A DNA stretch of 64,000 nt from Oscarella lobularis (Eukaryota > Porifera > Homoscleromorpha > Homosclerophorida > Oscarellidae): NCBI RefSeq assembly GCF_947507565.1, contig NC_089184.1:124001-188000 (forward strand). Direction: 5' to 3'. The translations under genes were made by a program, and so were the position numbers. Shown in pieces: positions 28,250 through 40,814 of the stretch (its first letter is position 1; each line of letters starts with the position of its first letter). A model generated the notes under the pieces. The model had not been told where the DNA came from, searched no databases, and saw only the letters and a list, made by a program, of their open reading frames with translations.

Positions 28250-28990
28250 CCCGTATGTGATCACGTGTTTGCTCTCGACCAATGATGGCGTTTGCTGACT
28301 CGGCGGGCCGTTCAAAGGCATCGCGCAGCACCGATTTCCTTCAGTTGCGGCCGAGGGTGGATGCGTCGTGGATCTCTGCGTCGTTTTCCTTGACGGATTG
28401 GCTCGGGGGAAGACAAAAGGCAAGTCCTGGATCGTCGGATCAGCGTGGCCCACGGGTAATTCCGTGCCGGAGCCCCTAGGCAGGGCGATGGGGGGCTTAT
28501 GCCTCGGTTTACGCACTGGGATTTAACGATCGCTAAAGTCTTATTGTTGCCAATAAGCACGGCTCACGTTAGGCACGAGTGAGCACGGCTTAGAGGGGGT
28601 GTTCAACCATGGCCTGGTTGCCGGCACTTTTCTCACCCGATGGCACGATTAGACCGAGGATGATCTGGCCCAGGAGAATTCGATTCGGGCATTGCACTGC
28701 CTTTCCTGTCGACTCCTACAAACAGCAGTCAACCGCTCTCCATCTCGCAAGCGCCGGTTCTTCTCAGCGGAAGACATACCGAAGCGTTTGGTACCACCGC
28801 GCCGGGGACTTCGGTATCAGGGGCCGTCTCTCATCCAGGCGGGTACTGATCGGGGTGGCCGAGGACGTCGCGACTCGCCCTAAATTTTTGGAACGGGTGG
28901 CCATCGCTTTGCGGTGGCTGCCTTGAGCTACGAAGCGTCCGAACCTCCGCGCGGTGTAGCTCGGGTAACGCTAATACGGACGCACGCAAA
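28250..28990. other. Unassigned GC-rich segment, possible repeat element or structured RNA
   Basis: About 740 bp between NUP133 and TTC37 with no coding sequence I can support: short frames exist on both strands but none has recognisable domains or a splice pattern. The minus strand around 28810-28860 reads agtacccgcctggatgagag acggcccctgataccg, which resembles the 3' half of 5S rRNA including the Pol III box C (tGGATGgGAGACcgCC). Several short stems are possible (gagctac...gtagctc at 28925-28965; ggccatcgc...gcggtggc near 28900). It could be a 5S-derived SINE-like or LINE remnant, or a noncoding RNA. The remaining 28991-29444 shows nothing recognisable. Confidence 0.35.
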
Positions 28991-29444
28991 AAGGTACGTA
29001 AAACGACGATTTGGCAGAGACTAACTTGTTTTTTTTTTATCTAGGAGAAGGAGATCGAGAGTCACGTGAAGACGAAGATCGAAGAAAGAGTCCATATCCG
29101 TGCTCGCAAGACTATGTATTTTTATCGTATAAACTAATAAATACAAAATTTGTTCCTTGATTTATCCAAACCGCGCGCGCGATCGAGAGACCTACGTACG
29201 CACAGTTCCAACGCTCCACCGTCGAGAGACGTCGCGCGCAGCGCGATCGACGCTGAAAAACGTACGGTAGTTCCTTCTGCACGGGTTCGCTGCGCAAGGA
29301 TTAGACAGACTCGATCGAAGAGCGTCTTATCGACATAAATCGTTGGGTCCTCGTTCTATTTTCTTGCCGAATACAGCGACGAACAAACGAGCGAAATGTA
29401 CAATCATTTGATATCTCTACGCTGCATGCTGTACAAAGTCATGT

Positions 29445-32400
29445 CTACAAGGAAACCAAACTTGACAGGTTTGCTGATCCCATTTCTTTTGCAGCAACAG
29501 CTTCTTCAGCTATCGCCTAGAAAAGAGAAACTCTGAGTCGCGTTTGCTTGTCTGCAAGACAAGAACCTCTACTTTTGCACGAGAGACTGTCTCCTTTTTG
29601 GAAAGCAGCACTTTTATGAGATAGTACTTGGCTAAGTAAGTGACTCCTTGAGGAACAGAGTTCAAATGCAACACATTATCCAAGCAACGACGAGCACCTC
29701 TAAATTCAATTCAATTCAATTACGTGACAATTCCTTTATGCACCCACCGAAAATTTTTTCCAATGTAATGCAGGATTCCCTGAAAAACGTAAACCAAAAC
29801 GTTCCCAACGTCCAGCTCCTGTACTTTGAGCAAACACTCATTTGCTATTCCAGGCCAACCTTCTTCAACGCAACTAGGATCAGCCTATGCAGAGATCAGT
29901 GTCAAAAAAGAAAGTAAAAATATATGATTTAAATACCAGACAACATCTGAGAGCAATCCAAGCGGTCATCAGCAAATTCCCAATCAGTTGTCCCCTAAAT
30001 AAGCCTACTAGCTAAAAATTGAAAGCACGTTTTTCAAACCTGGAACTTCGTGATGCCTCTATGGCCTGTTGCAGACTTTCTTTGGCAGCAAAGAGTTGGA
30101 AGTTACTGATGTATACGTCGGAAAGCAACTCCCATGGCCAAATTTGCAACGTCTTTAGAGCACACACCAAATCTCTCAAATTTGCAAGAGCTTTGGACGA
30201 GTCTTCCTCAGATGAATTAAGAAAGACAATATAGGATAGCCAGACTCGAAAAGGAAGTCCCAGATTAGGCCGTGACGAGTAGAGTTGAATAACCTATTTA
30301 AAAAAGCAATAGATACAATATCAAAGTCTCCACCACGCACTTGTTGTGCTAAGTAGGCTGCTTCCTTCACTTGACCGCAATATATTTGACTTGCAATCAC
30401 TTGATGAGTCGCCCACTGCTGCAGCGAATGCAAGGCATTGAATTTAGATTGAAAAAGTAAAGGTAAGTCTTTTCCTGCAGCGAGCTGAAGCTCCTTTGAT
30501 TCCAGTTCAACTACAACAAAGAAAACAGCGTTGACTATCACTAAACATTAGCTGGTACAATGCGTGTTGCCTTTGGACTGAAGCGTCTTTGCTATTTTAA
30601 CAGCGAGAGTCGCTAGCTGCTTCGCAGAACCCGATGCTTTGTTCGCGGACGAGAATAGAGCAGCACTAAAGAGAGCCCACGTCTTGGCGTTGCTCGGATC
30701 GGCGTGCAATGCTTTCTGCGACGAACGAAGGGCCTCTTGGCTCCAGTGGACATTGCGTGGACACGCCAATCGATTGCCAGCTCCCACGGCACCAAGCGAA
30801 ACAAGAAAAGGAACGTCCTAGTAGAAAAAATATCAAAACTTCAGGAATCTCCAGAGCGAATTCAATAGACCTCGGATACTCTGTTTCCGCTCAGTCTCCA
30901 CGCGCTCACAGCGGAAGAACTGACAACCTACATAGTTCAGAAACCCTTCTCAAAAAGTTTTACACACGTGAGGTCTATAGAGTTTTTTACGTTAGACTTT
31001 TCTGGATAATATTGGGCTAGAAATTGAGATAATAGTTTCCACAACTCGGCTCTGTCTGGATAGCTAAATAAAATTAAAAATTGATTTAAGCTTGGTGGTT
31101 TTTAATGTCAAATACTTGTGAATGGCTTCATTGACGCACTTCTTTGCAGCTCCTAATTTTCCCTAAAGAGAACCTCAGGGTTATGACGCTAAAACGGCGC
31201 CAAGACAACAAACCTGGAGAACGTAAAGATTCGACGTCATAAAAACGATCTGAGCTGCCAAGTGCTCGTCTTTCTCTCGCCCCGAATCTCTCAACTTGAT
31301 CAGCTCAGCCAAAGCGGCTGAAGCCAGAGTGAAATCCTTCGACATCAAACCCAACGAACACAGTCCCAAAATTCCGTCAACACAAGGAGGCGACATTTGA
31401 GAACTGCATAGATAAATATTTAGAAAATATTTAGAGTAGCGAGCGATTTATTATTGCCTTCGGAATAGCAACGATTTTGATTTGCTCTTGTCTTGGAGCG
31501 CGTACGCGGTGATTCCTAAACAGGCGAGTGCCGCCGATTTATCGGCTTGAGAAGACGCCAGTTCTAATGCTTGTTCATAGACTTTGTAGCAGTCTCTAAG
31601 TCGATTGGCTTTAAATAAAGCCAGAGCGAGAAAAGCGACGTCGTAGACGTCCGATAGAGACGACAACGTGTTGAAAAGAGCGATAGACTGAAGATGTTTC
31701 CCAATAAAACTAAATAGAAAAATTGAATTTAGGTTATTAATTAATTAATTATTGCCTTAGGCTTCTGGCATGATTCGCTATAGCAATGTCTAATTTGCTT
31801 CGATCTGTGACATTTTCTGACGAAAGTAGTTCAACACACCTAAGAAGTTGTTATGAAAAAAAAAGAATAATAATCCAGTCACAGGACTTTCTAAATGCCG
31901 TCTCCGCTTCTCTGTGTCTTCCCTGCCTCTCTAGCAAAATACCGTACATATTGTAGGCACAAGAGTCGTCATCCGTCGAAGCTTCGCATAGAGAAAAATA
32001 CTCAAGGTCACGACTTACGAATCTAATCAAACCTGTGTATCTGGCAAGACAATCAGACGCCCTAAGAACGGCCTTATCATCGGCGTCACTTGCTTCACTT
32101 TCTCCAGGATCGTTCACCCAAGATTTCGCGGCCAAAGTCGAGCAAACCCAGTGAGCATATCCAATCTGACTCTCGGTCTACAGACGCACTAATAGAGAAG
32201 AAAATAATTAGATTATTTTATTTACGTGGACGCCCAATTCCGTTGTATGTCGAAACAAGTCCATAGCATCTTGATCACCAATGCCTTCGGCAATTAAAGC
32301 CTTTATAAAACAAAGGATGCCATGCGTGGAGATAAACTATATCTCCACGCAAACGTACTTGACCTATCCACGCGGGAACGTAGTCTGGATCAGACGCCTG

Positions 32401-35400
32401 CCCTTTTTTGAAAGCTTCATGTGCCAACTAAGAAAACGAATGGCTAATACTGGTTCTGTTCTAATTATTCAATTCAACCTTCTTGTTGTCGTGACGGAGA
32501 TAGAGAACTCCCAGATTTGTCCACGCTATTGCGTTCTAAAACAGAAGTGAGATCTTAATTAATTATTTAATTATTTAAAAACCGTTTGCTGCAGCTGTAT
32601 TGATTTAATAAAACCGTGCTGAGCGAGAGCAAATTCACCAATTGCTAGCAATTCCAGTAGCGCCACAGATAAAAATTTTCATTTTGACTCACTTGGATGC
32701 ATTGAAATCATCCCAAGACTATTCCAATATTCACTGCATTCACTGTCCAATCTGACTGCCTTTTGCAGAGCTTGCAGAGCCGACTGCAGAATCTTGCTCT
32801 TTTCAGCTTCCTTTCTAATAATCTATCAGCAGTAAATAGCACGTAACTTGGCTCTGCATTTGATCTTACTTCTTGCGACTGACAGTATAAACTTATTCCT
32901 AAATCGTGCCACAAAAAGGCGCCAGTTGGCAAAAACTGAAGTCCAGTGGCGTAGGCCCTGGGAGCCAAGCAAAGCAAACCAGTCTTTCCCGATTTTTCAT
33001 CAGTCGAGCAATTCTCGGGTAAGAAGTTCACGGGAATAGATATTTTTCTGTAGAAGCGACTTACACTGCAACTGATGTGTATACATACATACAACCGTGG
33101 CTCTCACCCTAATGCGTTTTTAGAGATCGAACTCACTGCCATGCAACAGTCACCGACGAGTTTCCACAGCGAGACAAGCTCGCTTTGCTCGATCACGGCT
33201 CTTTAAGAGAAACGATCTTACCTTAGACAAAATATCTGTCAAAATGCACTCAACCTCGCCAACGTTTTCAACGCTTTATCAACGCAACTGACGGCTTTTC
33301 CAACGAACGCGGACATGAGCGCATTTCGAGCTTCAACCAAGAGACTTTCAGACATTCCTTCGAAATGAGAATCCTAAGAAAACTCTCTTGATTGATTAAT
33401 TAAACGAATACCTTTAAGTGCCGGAACGTAAGACGACGAAACGTCGAGTATTTTTTGAAAATCTTCAACGGCTTCTCGTGGTTCATCCATGATACGTTTC
33501 AGCGTAGCAATCCTATATAAATACCTTATGCAAAGAAGTGTTTACCAGCACGTTGCCCTACCTGTACAGACAGTAAAGGCAATTTGAATCAAGCTACAAA
33601 AATATTATAAAAAATTTATTTAATTTTTTTTTCTCATGTACCTCACTGGCTTTCATAAACGCTTTGATAGCCGCGGCGTACGCACCTCGGCCTTCGTACG
33701 CATCCCCAAGCCGTTCCCAGCTTTCTCTATAGAAACAACTGCTAGAGAATAACTAGTAGGTTTTTTCTTTCTCACTTGTTTTTCGGATCCGCTTTTGTCA
33801 CGCTTTGGAAACTGACGACAGCTTCGTTGTATTGATTCATTTCGAGTTGGCGAATACCCAGTTGAAACCACGCCCATTTGGCTCGTTCTGGGGAATTTTT
33901 TGACGCGATTTTCTTGTAGACTTCGATCGCTTCTTCCGTCTTTCCCATCGATTCGCACAGACTCGTCAAACGTTTTCCGGCTTCCACGTTGCTTGGATCC
34001 AAATCGATTGCTTTAAAATAGCAACGACGTGATTTACTGTATAAAATAATATAGTATTAACTATTGACAACAACATCTATGAGCGAACTTTGTATCATTG
34101 AATGTTTCTAAGTAGCAATGACCAAGATAAAGAAACGCATCCGAATAATAGGGATCTAATTTAGCGGCCTAAAGTGCACTCTCTCCGTCTCAGAATACTG
34201 ATTAGGCAATTTTCTACTGTATACTTGCAAAAAGTGAGCAAAGCATTGATTCTTTCTTGCTTCACTTGAACCGTGCAACAACCACAAAGTCTTCGCCGAA
34301 ATGAAGAAATACGTAGACTTCGAGTTGCACATAGACAACGACAAGTCAATTCTAAACTAGAATATCAAAAAAACAGTAGAACTGTACGCGCAAAAGTACT
34401 TGTCCTTTGCAGCCTTGAGACAATTGGTAACCAAAAAAATTTCAGCCTTGTTATACATAATACATCAAAAAATCTAAATTTCTTAATTAATGATTATATC
34501 TACCTGAAGAGCGAGCAGTTCGTGGCTGTTCAAATGCTTTTCTGCTAAGGCATTACATATCTAATATAACGTATTTTAACTCGCTACTACTACATTGTTA
34601 TCAGTAGTACAAAACCTCGTGCGCTTTCGCTGAGTCTCCGCTCAGCAGAGCGCAGCGTGCCAAGCCACAGCCACTCACCAAACACCAAGGGTACGTTTTA
34701 TGAACCTATGTACTCTCATTCTCGGATACGAATACATGTATAATAATATCTACTTCAGTATAAACTTCGTGAGCCACTGGTAGAGATACTTCACCCATTC
34801 GAAAGTGCGCTTGAGCTAAACAGAGGCTACAAAAAATTACCTGATTAATTGCCGTGATAATCGGTGGCATAGCAACCGTAGATGTTTAGTGAGAAGATGA
34901 TAAAAGTACTGATGTCGTGATGAAAGTCGTAGACCTAAACGAAAATTTACTATTTGTTGGAAACTTTTTTTTGTACACTTTCCTTTTTCTGCTACTTCGA
35001 TTACAAGCGTATTTTCGTGTTTCGCGTCGTGTAATGAAGCGATAAGACACAGAGCTTCAATGCTTCTTGACGAGTCCACTGTATATATGTTATATATTGA
35101 TGGACATTAATGTAGTGTATGACCTTCTGAAAGTATTTCTCCGGCTTTTTCAAGATTTCTTGCCACGAGATTCATGTGGCATTGACACAACTTAACCCAC
35201 GGACTTTTCGAGCCCAATCTATATAAATCCTCATAAGTTGCTACAACGCTTTCTGGCAGTTTCATCGCATCTAATTCAAAAGTTAGCTGAAGAGATAATA
35301 AAAAGTGATGCCTACCCAAATTTTCGTGGAGATAAAATTGACAGAGAATTTCGAGGGGATACAAAACATCCGGAAGTCTTTGCCTCATGGAAATACATTC

Positions 35401-36393
35401 ATCTTTCGTTTGGGAAACGAACTGGGTCACCTCATTGATATCAGACACATTTTTACACTAGATAAAAGATCTTAGAAATTTCAGTTCAATTTCTCAATGA
35501 TAGAGAGGTCACCTGACATTGGTGTAGCAGCTCTCTGATATACATTGTTCCAAAGTCCACTTGCTGGTCTTTCTCCAAAGAATCCGCCTTTGTTAGTTCA
35601 GCCAAAACATCAAGAAACTTCCAAGAAAATAAATAAATAATTAATTAATTAAAAGGCGATTACACGTGATACTTTCGCTCGTTCTTCTTGCGATTTGCTA
35701 TCTCGCTTATTGAGCCCCATTGCCACCAAGCCAATCCACTTCAATCTATTTTCTTTGTCTTTTGATGCAAGACTGTGCCAACATTCAATAGCCTGCAACA
35801 TTTTAAATAAAACCTCATTGATTCTATTATCTATGGTACTTCGTTTGACTGCTGCAAAGTTCGGTACAAAGAGCCCTGTTTGGCTTTGATTTCGACCCAC
35901 TTTGCTACCTCACTAATATTTCATTTTTTAACGAAAGAATTCAAGTGTACTAATATGCACTTTTCATTCAATTTTGCCAAGTGGTCATAGACACTCAGAA
36001 GTTCGATTTGAAAATCCCGATTTTTGTTCTCCTTTTCGAATAGAACTGCTAGACCCTGAGAACAAAAATTGACGTCATAAAAAAACATCGTCTTGATATC
36101 AAACGACCTGCCACGCCAATGGCGAAGTTTCGTCGACTTCGACGGCTTTTTTGAAGGCGGCACGCGCCTGATCCGGCTGATCCATCTCGCTCGCACATTT
36201 TCCAACGAAAAGTAAAGCGTTGTAATTATTTTTGTCCAATTTTAGAACGGCCTATTCCCGGAAAATGCCTAAGACGTCGATTCTACTAAGAAAAATGTTC
36301 AACCTTGCAATGCTTCAATGCATCCTTGTATTCCTTTTGCCGAATTGCTTCTCTAGCAGCCTTGAGTTCTGCTTTCGCCTCTTTGGACGACAT
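29445..36393 (-). CDS. SKIC3: SKI complex TPR subunit TTC37/SKIC3
   Basis: TPR scaffold of the cytoplasmic SKI complex, which feeds RNA to the exosome. The start at 36393 gives [20 protein letters not shown] followed by [10 protein letters not shown], nearly the same as vertebrate TTC37. TPR helices run through about 35 exons: [11 protein letters not shown]-region, [98 protein letters not shown]. The C-terminus is [20 protein letters not shown]. The long length (well over 1,000 residues) agrees with the family. It is divergent from CIB with a 51-bp gap. Exon edges were placed only at the two ends. Confidence 0.88.
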
Positions 36394-36444
36394 GCTCGAG
36401 TGGCGACCACGTGATTTTTAGAGTGCGTTAGGCTTGTTTACGCG
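36394..36444. promoter_or_regulatory. Bidirectional promoter, TTC37 / CIB
   Basis: 51 bp between divergent ATGs; contains cacgtg (E-box-like, in gaccacgtgattt). No TATA element. Confidence 0.45.
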
Positions 36445-37360
36445 ATGGGTGCGACGAGTTCGTGCGGCGCCGTAGACGGCCCTCTCGACAGAAAGAAACT
36501 AGAAGAGTATCAGGTAGGTAGAGCGACGTCGTTGAAGGAGCTGACCTCTCGAATTTGTCGCGTAGAACTGCACCTATTTCACGCAAAGGGAGATAAAGAA
36601 GTGAGAATTCCACAAATGAACTTACAGGGGAAACGCCCTTTATGTACACATAGAATTTTTGCAAAATTCAAGAGATTCATGGAGAATTGGAATCAGGAGA
36701 AAGACGCGACGAAAGATCGTCTACCTCATAGCAAAATGACCCAATTTCTGCCAGAACTCGAAGTAAAAATTAGACAAAAAAAACGTATACTATACTATAC
36801 TTACCACGACGATTCGTTAGAATAATCCCTTCAGTAAACGCATCTGCACAGTTTTCAGCAGCGATCGAACGGGAAATCTGTCATTTGACGATTTCCTCGA
36901 CATGATGTCAGTGTTTAGTGAGGCGGCTCCACGAGACTTAAAGGCTACGTACGCTTTTAAGATATACGGTAGAGGAAACTGAGGTAGTAGTTGACAAAAG
37001 TTTGATGAGAAGCTTACTTACTTCAGATTTCGATGGAGATGAGTATTTGGATGCCAAAGATTTGGATGAGACACTCAAGATGCTGACGAAAGGAAATCTT
37101 GAACCGAATGAACGGGAAACAGTCATAGACAAAGTTGCTCTTTACTAAAGAAATACACAAATATTACTTATTATGTTTTCTAAGGTATTCAAGGAGGCTG
37201 ATCTAGATGATGATGGCAAACTCTCATTTATTGAATTTGAGCACGTGATCGCAAGAGCGCCTGATTTTGTAAAGTAAGGTCTTTCGTTCAAAATTTTTGA
37301 TTTTTTGCTCTAACTGCTTCTTTTCCTCCCCTTAGTACTTTTCACATAAGAATCATTTGA
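36445..37360 (+). CDS. Calcium and integrin-binding (CIB) family EF-hand protein
   Basis: Starts [20 protein letters not shown], with an N-myristoylation signal as in CIB1/2. Spliced exons give [15 protein letters not shown], then a helix with FKRFMENW, then [20 protein letters not shown] and [18 protein letters not shown]. The third EF-hand is [15 protein letters not shown] and the fourth [14 protein letters not shown], both with good calcium loops. The end is APDFVNTFHIRII, like the C-terminus DFxxxFKIxL of CIB proteins. CIBs bind integrin tails and, for CIB2/3, TMC channel complexes. Six or so exons. I cannot separate CIB1 from CIB2-4. Confidence 0.87.
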
Positions 37361-37402
37361 AGACAACGTATTTTAATATTTTTTAGTCGTAGTCATTTGT
37401 TT

Positions 37403-39440
37403 TTATTTCTTATAAGATACTAAGCCTTTGATTGCGTCAAACGTATTATCATCAGGTCCCACTGTAACTACTTCACCTGACTTTTCATCCCTAATTTGCA
37501 AGTAGCCGTATTTATCAATGCCAATGACTTCTCCGTTGATTAAAACGGGATTTTCTTTGACTTGATATTTCACAGACTGGCCCCTAAAAGCCAAAAATAT
37601 TAATAAATAAAAAATGAATTCGCTATTGTACCCATGTATCCAGTATTTATAATAGAGTGGTAGCACACTGGCTTCGCCTTTGATGGTGTAGTCTTCCAGA
37701 ATGCGTTCAAAAGCGTTGAACATGCGAGCTAGTACTAATTCGACGGTCAGAAGATCCAATTTCTTCCCCGTCTCTCTGCAGTACTGCTCAATGATATCGT
37801 TCACGCATATTGTTGGGTTGCTGTTTGCCACGTTGAAGCCACACCCTTTACATAAATACAAATAGAATTCGAATACAATTTGATTATCGTTCTACCAATA
37901 ACGCATTCATAAGACCCGTGAGATGCCATAGATGTAACCAGTACGCCTCCCAATTTCAAGACTCTTCCGTAATAGATATCATTTGGCCATTTTATCCTCA
38001 AATCAATATCCTACAAGTGAACACTCAATTCAAGATCTCATACATACTATATAAATTTTTTTCAACCTCATAGCCGTCTAGAGAACGAATCGCTTCCACA
38101 GCAGCAATGCACGCGAGGTGCTGCAAAAATGTGATTTTTCCAGCAAAGTCCTTTTCAATGCGCAAATGAAAAGAGACCATCATGCAGCCTTCAGGGGATA
38201 GCCAAATATTTCTTCGTCGACCTACGCAAAAATTCAAATAGATTGTGTCTTTCAAGTGCTCACACTTGCCTCTTCCCGCCGTCTGCACCGAAGCGACAGC
38301 TGCAAAGCCTTTGGGCAGTCGAGCCATCAATTTCAAATTTCTACCACCAAAAGAAGACGTCAAATCAAAGTTGGCAGCTAATCAACATTCGTACCTATCA
38401 ATCAACGTTTGCGTAGATGATATGACGGGTACATAGAGTAGCGCTCGACCCAACCAGTCACTCTTCAGTGCACCGATATACACGTCCCAATTGAAGCCAA
38501 GAGACTCGGGTATCATGGAGCAAAGGACGACAGGAAGCTTCTCATCCGTAGCCTGGAGGCCACTGCGATTAACTGTATGAAACTCTACACTAACTTCACC
38601 AGGAAATACGCCCTGTAAAGTCTCCTGTACCTATACAAATACTTTAGTACTTGGGCACATATGCATACACTGACTTACTTGAGGTAGACAGGCTAGATAG
38701 CCAATGGATAGTTTAGGCGGATGACGATGATGATCACGTTGAGCTTCTATGCCAACTAATTCAAATAATTTCACAAAGGCGTTAAGGCGAGCAGAATTCG
38801 ATTGCTTCAATTTAATAAAGACGTCTGAATCGCCAATTAGAGCCTGACCCGCTTCCAAATCGATTCTCGCCAGAGAGATAAGGGCTACTCCAGTATTAGC
38901 ACAAACTTTAACGACGACGGGTTGAGATGACTCGATTAATTCGGCGATAACAGAAACGTCTCCACTAAAGGAATACGAATCGTCTTTGGGATCATCGACC
39001 AAAGAAGAAAATTCTTCGACGCCATCTGAAGAAGAAGGAGCCAATCTAAGTGACTGACACGTCATTTCTTTTCGTGTGAATGAGAAAGACGACGGTGAGG
39101 AAATTCCCCCGAGCTGGGAAGCGAGATTCAAGCCAGCCATTCCAAAGCCAATGGCTTTGCCTCCATTTTTCACATATCGACCAAACGATTCGTATATTTT
39201 TGTTAAATTTTCCGCTTTCTGCTGCGTTTGACCGGCAACAATAAGCAGGGAGACGTTTTCGGCCCACGGATTTCGCTCTCCCAAAATTTCGTCGCTGCCC
39301 AGCTCATAGAGAGCGTATCGAGACAAACAGTCGGTGACCTGGGCAACGGTGGCGCAAATTTGTCGATATTGAGTTGCATCGTCGTGGGAGTAGATCACGA
39401 TATTCGGAGGTTTGGGATCAACTGACGACTCTATTGACAT
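37403..39440 (-). CDS. HLCS: Holocarboxylase synthetase (biotin-protein ligase)
   Basis: Attaches biotin to carboxylases. The N-terminal exon has PPNIVIYSHDDATQYRQIC, NPWAENVSLLIVAGQTQQK and GGKAIGFGMAGLNLASQLGG, the vertebrate-type N-domain related to glutamine amidotransferases. The catalytic domain has VASVQTAGRG, NIWLSPEGCMMVSFHL, RIKWPNDIYY (biotin-binding KWPND) and GGVLVTS, then GFNVANSNPTICVNDII. The C-terminal SH3-like part reads VLINGEVIGIDKYGYLQIRD. The start is set at ATG 39440 (MSIESSVDP); the open frame continues upstream without an ATG. A 5' exon with a mitochondrial presequence may exist but could not be spliced convincingly. Confidence 0.9.
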
Positions 39441-39613
39441 TCTGGTTCTTCCTGTAGGGAACGCGATGGTTTCCAACGCCTGAAATATATGTACATCAAT
39501 TACCTAAACGCAAACAACGAATCGCTTGACGAGATTGCAACGCAGCCTTCCTAACAAGCAACATCCATTTGGCCCTATCCGGGGGGTTTTCTTTCCCGTA
39601 TAGTCTAGTCCCC

Positions 39614-40759
39614 ATGGTCGACGCCGAATTTATCGACGATTTGCCCGAGAGGCTCCAGTGTTTCATATGTCTGATGGGTCTAAAAGATCCTCAACTGACA
39701 AGTTGTGGCCATCGCGCGTGCTCCGAATGCTTCGCTAAGCTTAAATTTCGTCGCGGAAGCACGATCTCGTGTCCCGTTTGTCGTACGGAGACCGATCTAT
39801 TTCTGGACACGGCAACAAACCGCGAAGTTCTAGATTTACCAGTCAAATGCAATCAACCGGAATGCGCTTGGACAGGAGAGGCAAGGGACTGGGAACGTCA
39901 TCGTGACGTAAAGTGCAAGCACGTGCGCCTTCCCTGCGCGAGTTGCGGCGACAAATTCCTGCGTTCCGATTTGAATTTTCACGAGCAATTTCAATGTCCC
40001 AAACGAAAAGTTCAATGCAAGCGTTGCCAAATAGAACTGATACACGAAAATGTGAAAAATCACTGTGAAACAGAATGTCCCAATGCTCTCGTTCCATGCC
40101 CCCAACAGTGCGGAGAGTCCTACCTAAGATGCAAGATCGATGAACACATGTCATCGTCTGGGTCTTGCCCTATGTCAATTATTGAATGTTCCTTCCATTA
40201 TGCTGGTTGTTCCTCTATGCTGAAACGGCAATCACTTGACAAACATCTCCAGGAGAATGTTGTAAGGCATCTCAGTATGCTCAGTACGAAATTTCAAGAG
40301 GAGCTCCGCTCTATTGATTTCACGTACCATTGGCGTATCAGGGATTGGGCTGAGACATTTAACATGACGAAAACTGAGCATAGTGTAGAGCTAAAGAGCG
40401 ATCTTTTCTATATCGGACAACCCGGGCCTAACGCGATGCTGAAGCTCACGTTGAATTCTGATATCAACGAAGTGGGAGTCTGTCTGATTCCGACAGAGGG
40501 AAAATATGACTTTTCAATTCCGTGGCCTTTTCAAGCAACTTTTTCTATTGCGATTGTAGATCAGCGAGACAATGGACGTGACGTCGTGCAAACAATGACA
40601 AAGAAGACTCTAAAGGAGAAGCACCCACACGCTTTTATGCCGTCACACCTGTCCGCCTCACTAGCAACTGGATTTCATAGGCTCATCAGCTTTGATGGAC
40701 TCAGAAATTTCATCAAAGACGATTCTATTTTAGTGAAACTGACCGTCTATAGGTGGTAG
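39614..40759 (+). CDS. TRAF-like RING/zinc-finger/MATH protein, single exon
   Basis: 381 residues without introns. The N-terminus has a C3HC4 RING (CFICLMGLKDPQLTSCGHRA...CPVCRTETD). Next are TRAF-type zinc fingers (CNQPECAWTG, CKHVRLPCASCGDKF, CPKRKVQCKRC, CPNALVPCPQQCG, CSFHYAGCSSMLKR). A short helix follows, and the C-terminal domain is MATH/TRAF-like (FTYHWRIRDWAETF, GVCLIPTEGKYD, WPFQATFSIAIVDQR, GFHRLISFDGL, DSILVKLTVYRW). This is the TRAF architecture used downstream of TNF-receptor-type or innate signalling. The start is ATG 39614 (MVDAEFIDDLPERL). It is intronless while its neighbours are intron-rich. It is not close enough to a single vertebrate TRAF to name. Confidence 0.85.
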   Translation: MVDAEFIDDLPERLQCFICLMGLKDPQLTSCGHRACSECFAKLKFRRGSTISCPVCRTETDLFLDTATNREVLDLPVKCNQPECAWTGEARDWERHRDVKCKHVRLPCASCGDKFLRSDLNFHEQFQCPKRKVQCKRCQIELIHENVKNHCETECPNALVPCPQQCGESYLRCKIDEHMSSSGSCPMSIIECSFHYAGCSSMLKRQSLDKHLQENVVRHLSMLSTKFQEELRSIDFTYHWRIRDWAETFNMTKTEHSVELKSDLFYIGQPGPNAMLKLTLNSDINEVGVCLIPTEGKYDFSIPWPFQATFSIAIVDQRDNGRDVVQTMTKKTLKEKHPHAFMPSHLSASLATGFHRLISFDGLRNFIKDDSILVKLTVYRW

Positions 40760-40814
40760 AATACAAATCCTCTAAAAAAATACACAACCAAAACAAAACG
40801 CAACAGTAATCCAA

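Noticed and set aside
28247-28926. Open frames of 60-105 codons in the GC-rich segment as protein genes
   Set aside because: Several overlapping frames on both strands are expected from high GC; none shows domains, splice structure or an obvious retroelement motif.
30709-31020. Plus-strand frame of 103 codons inside TTC37
   Set aside because: Antisense shadow crossing exon/intron borders of TTC37; no domain or family resemblance.
39441-39566. Upstream exon giving HLCS a mitochondrial presequence (MLLVRKAALQ...)
   Set aside because: It needs a 24-bp intron and does not keep the reading frame.
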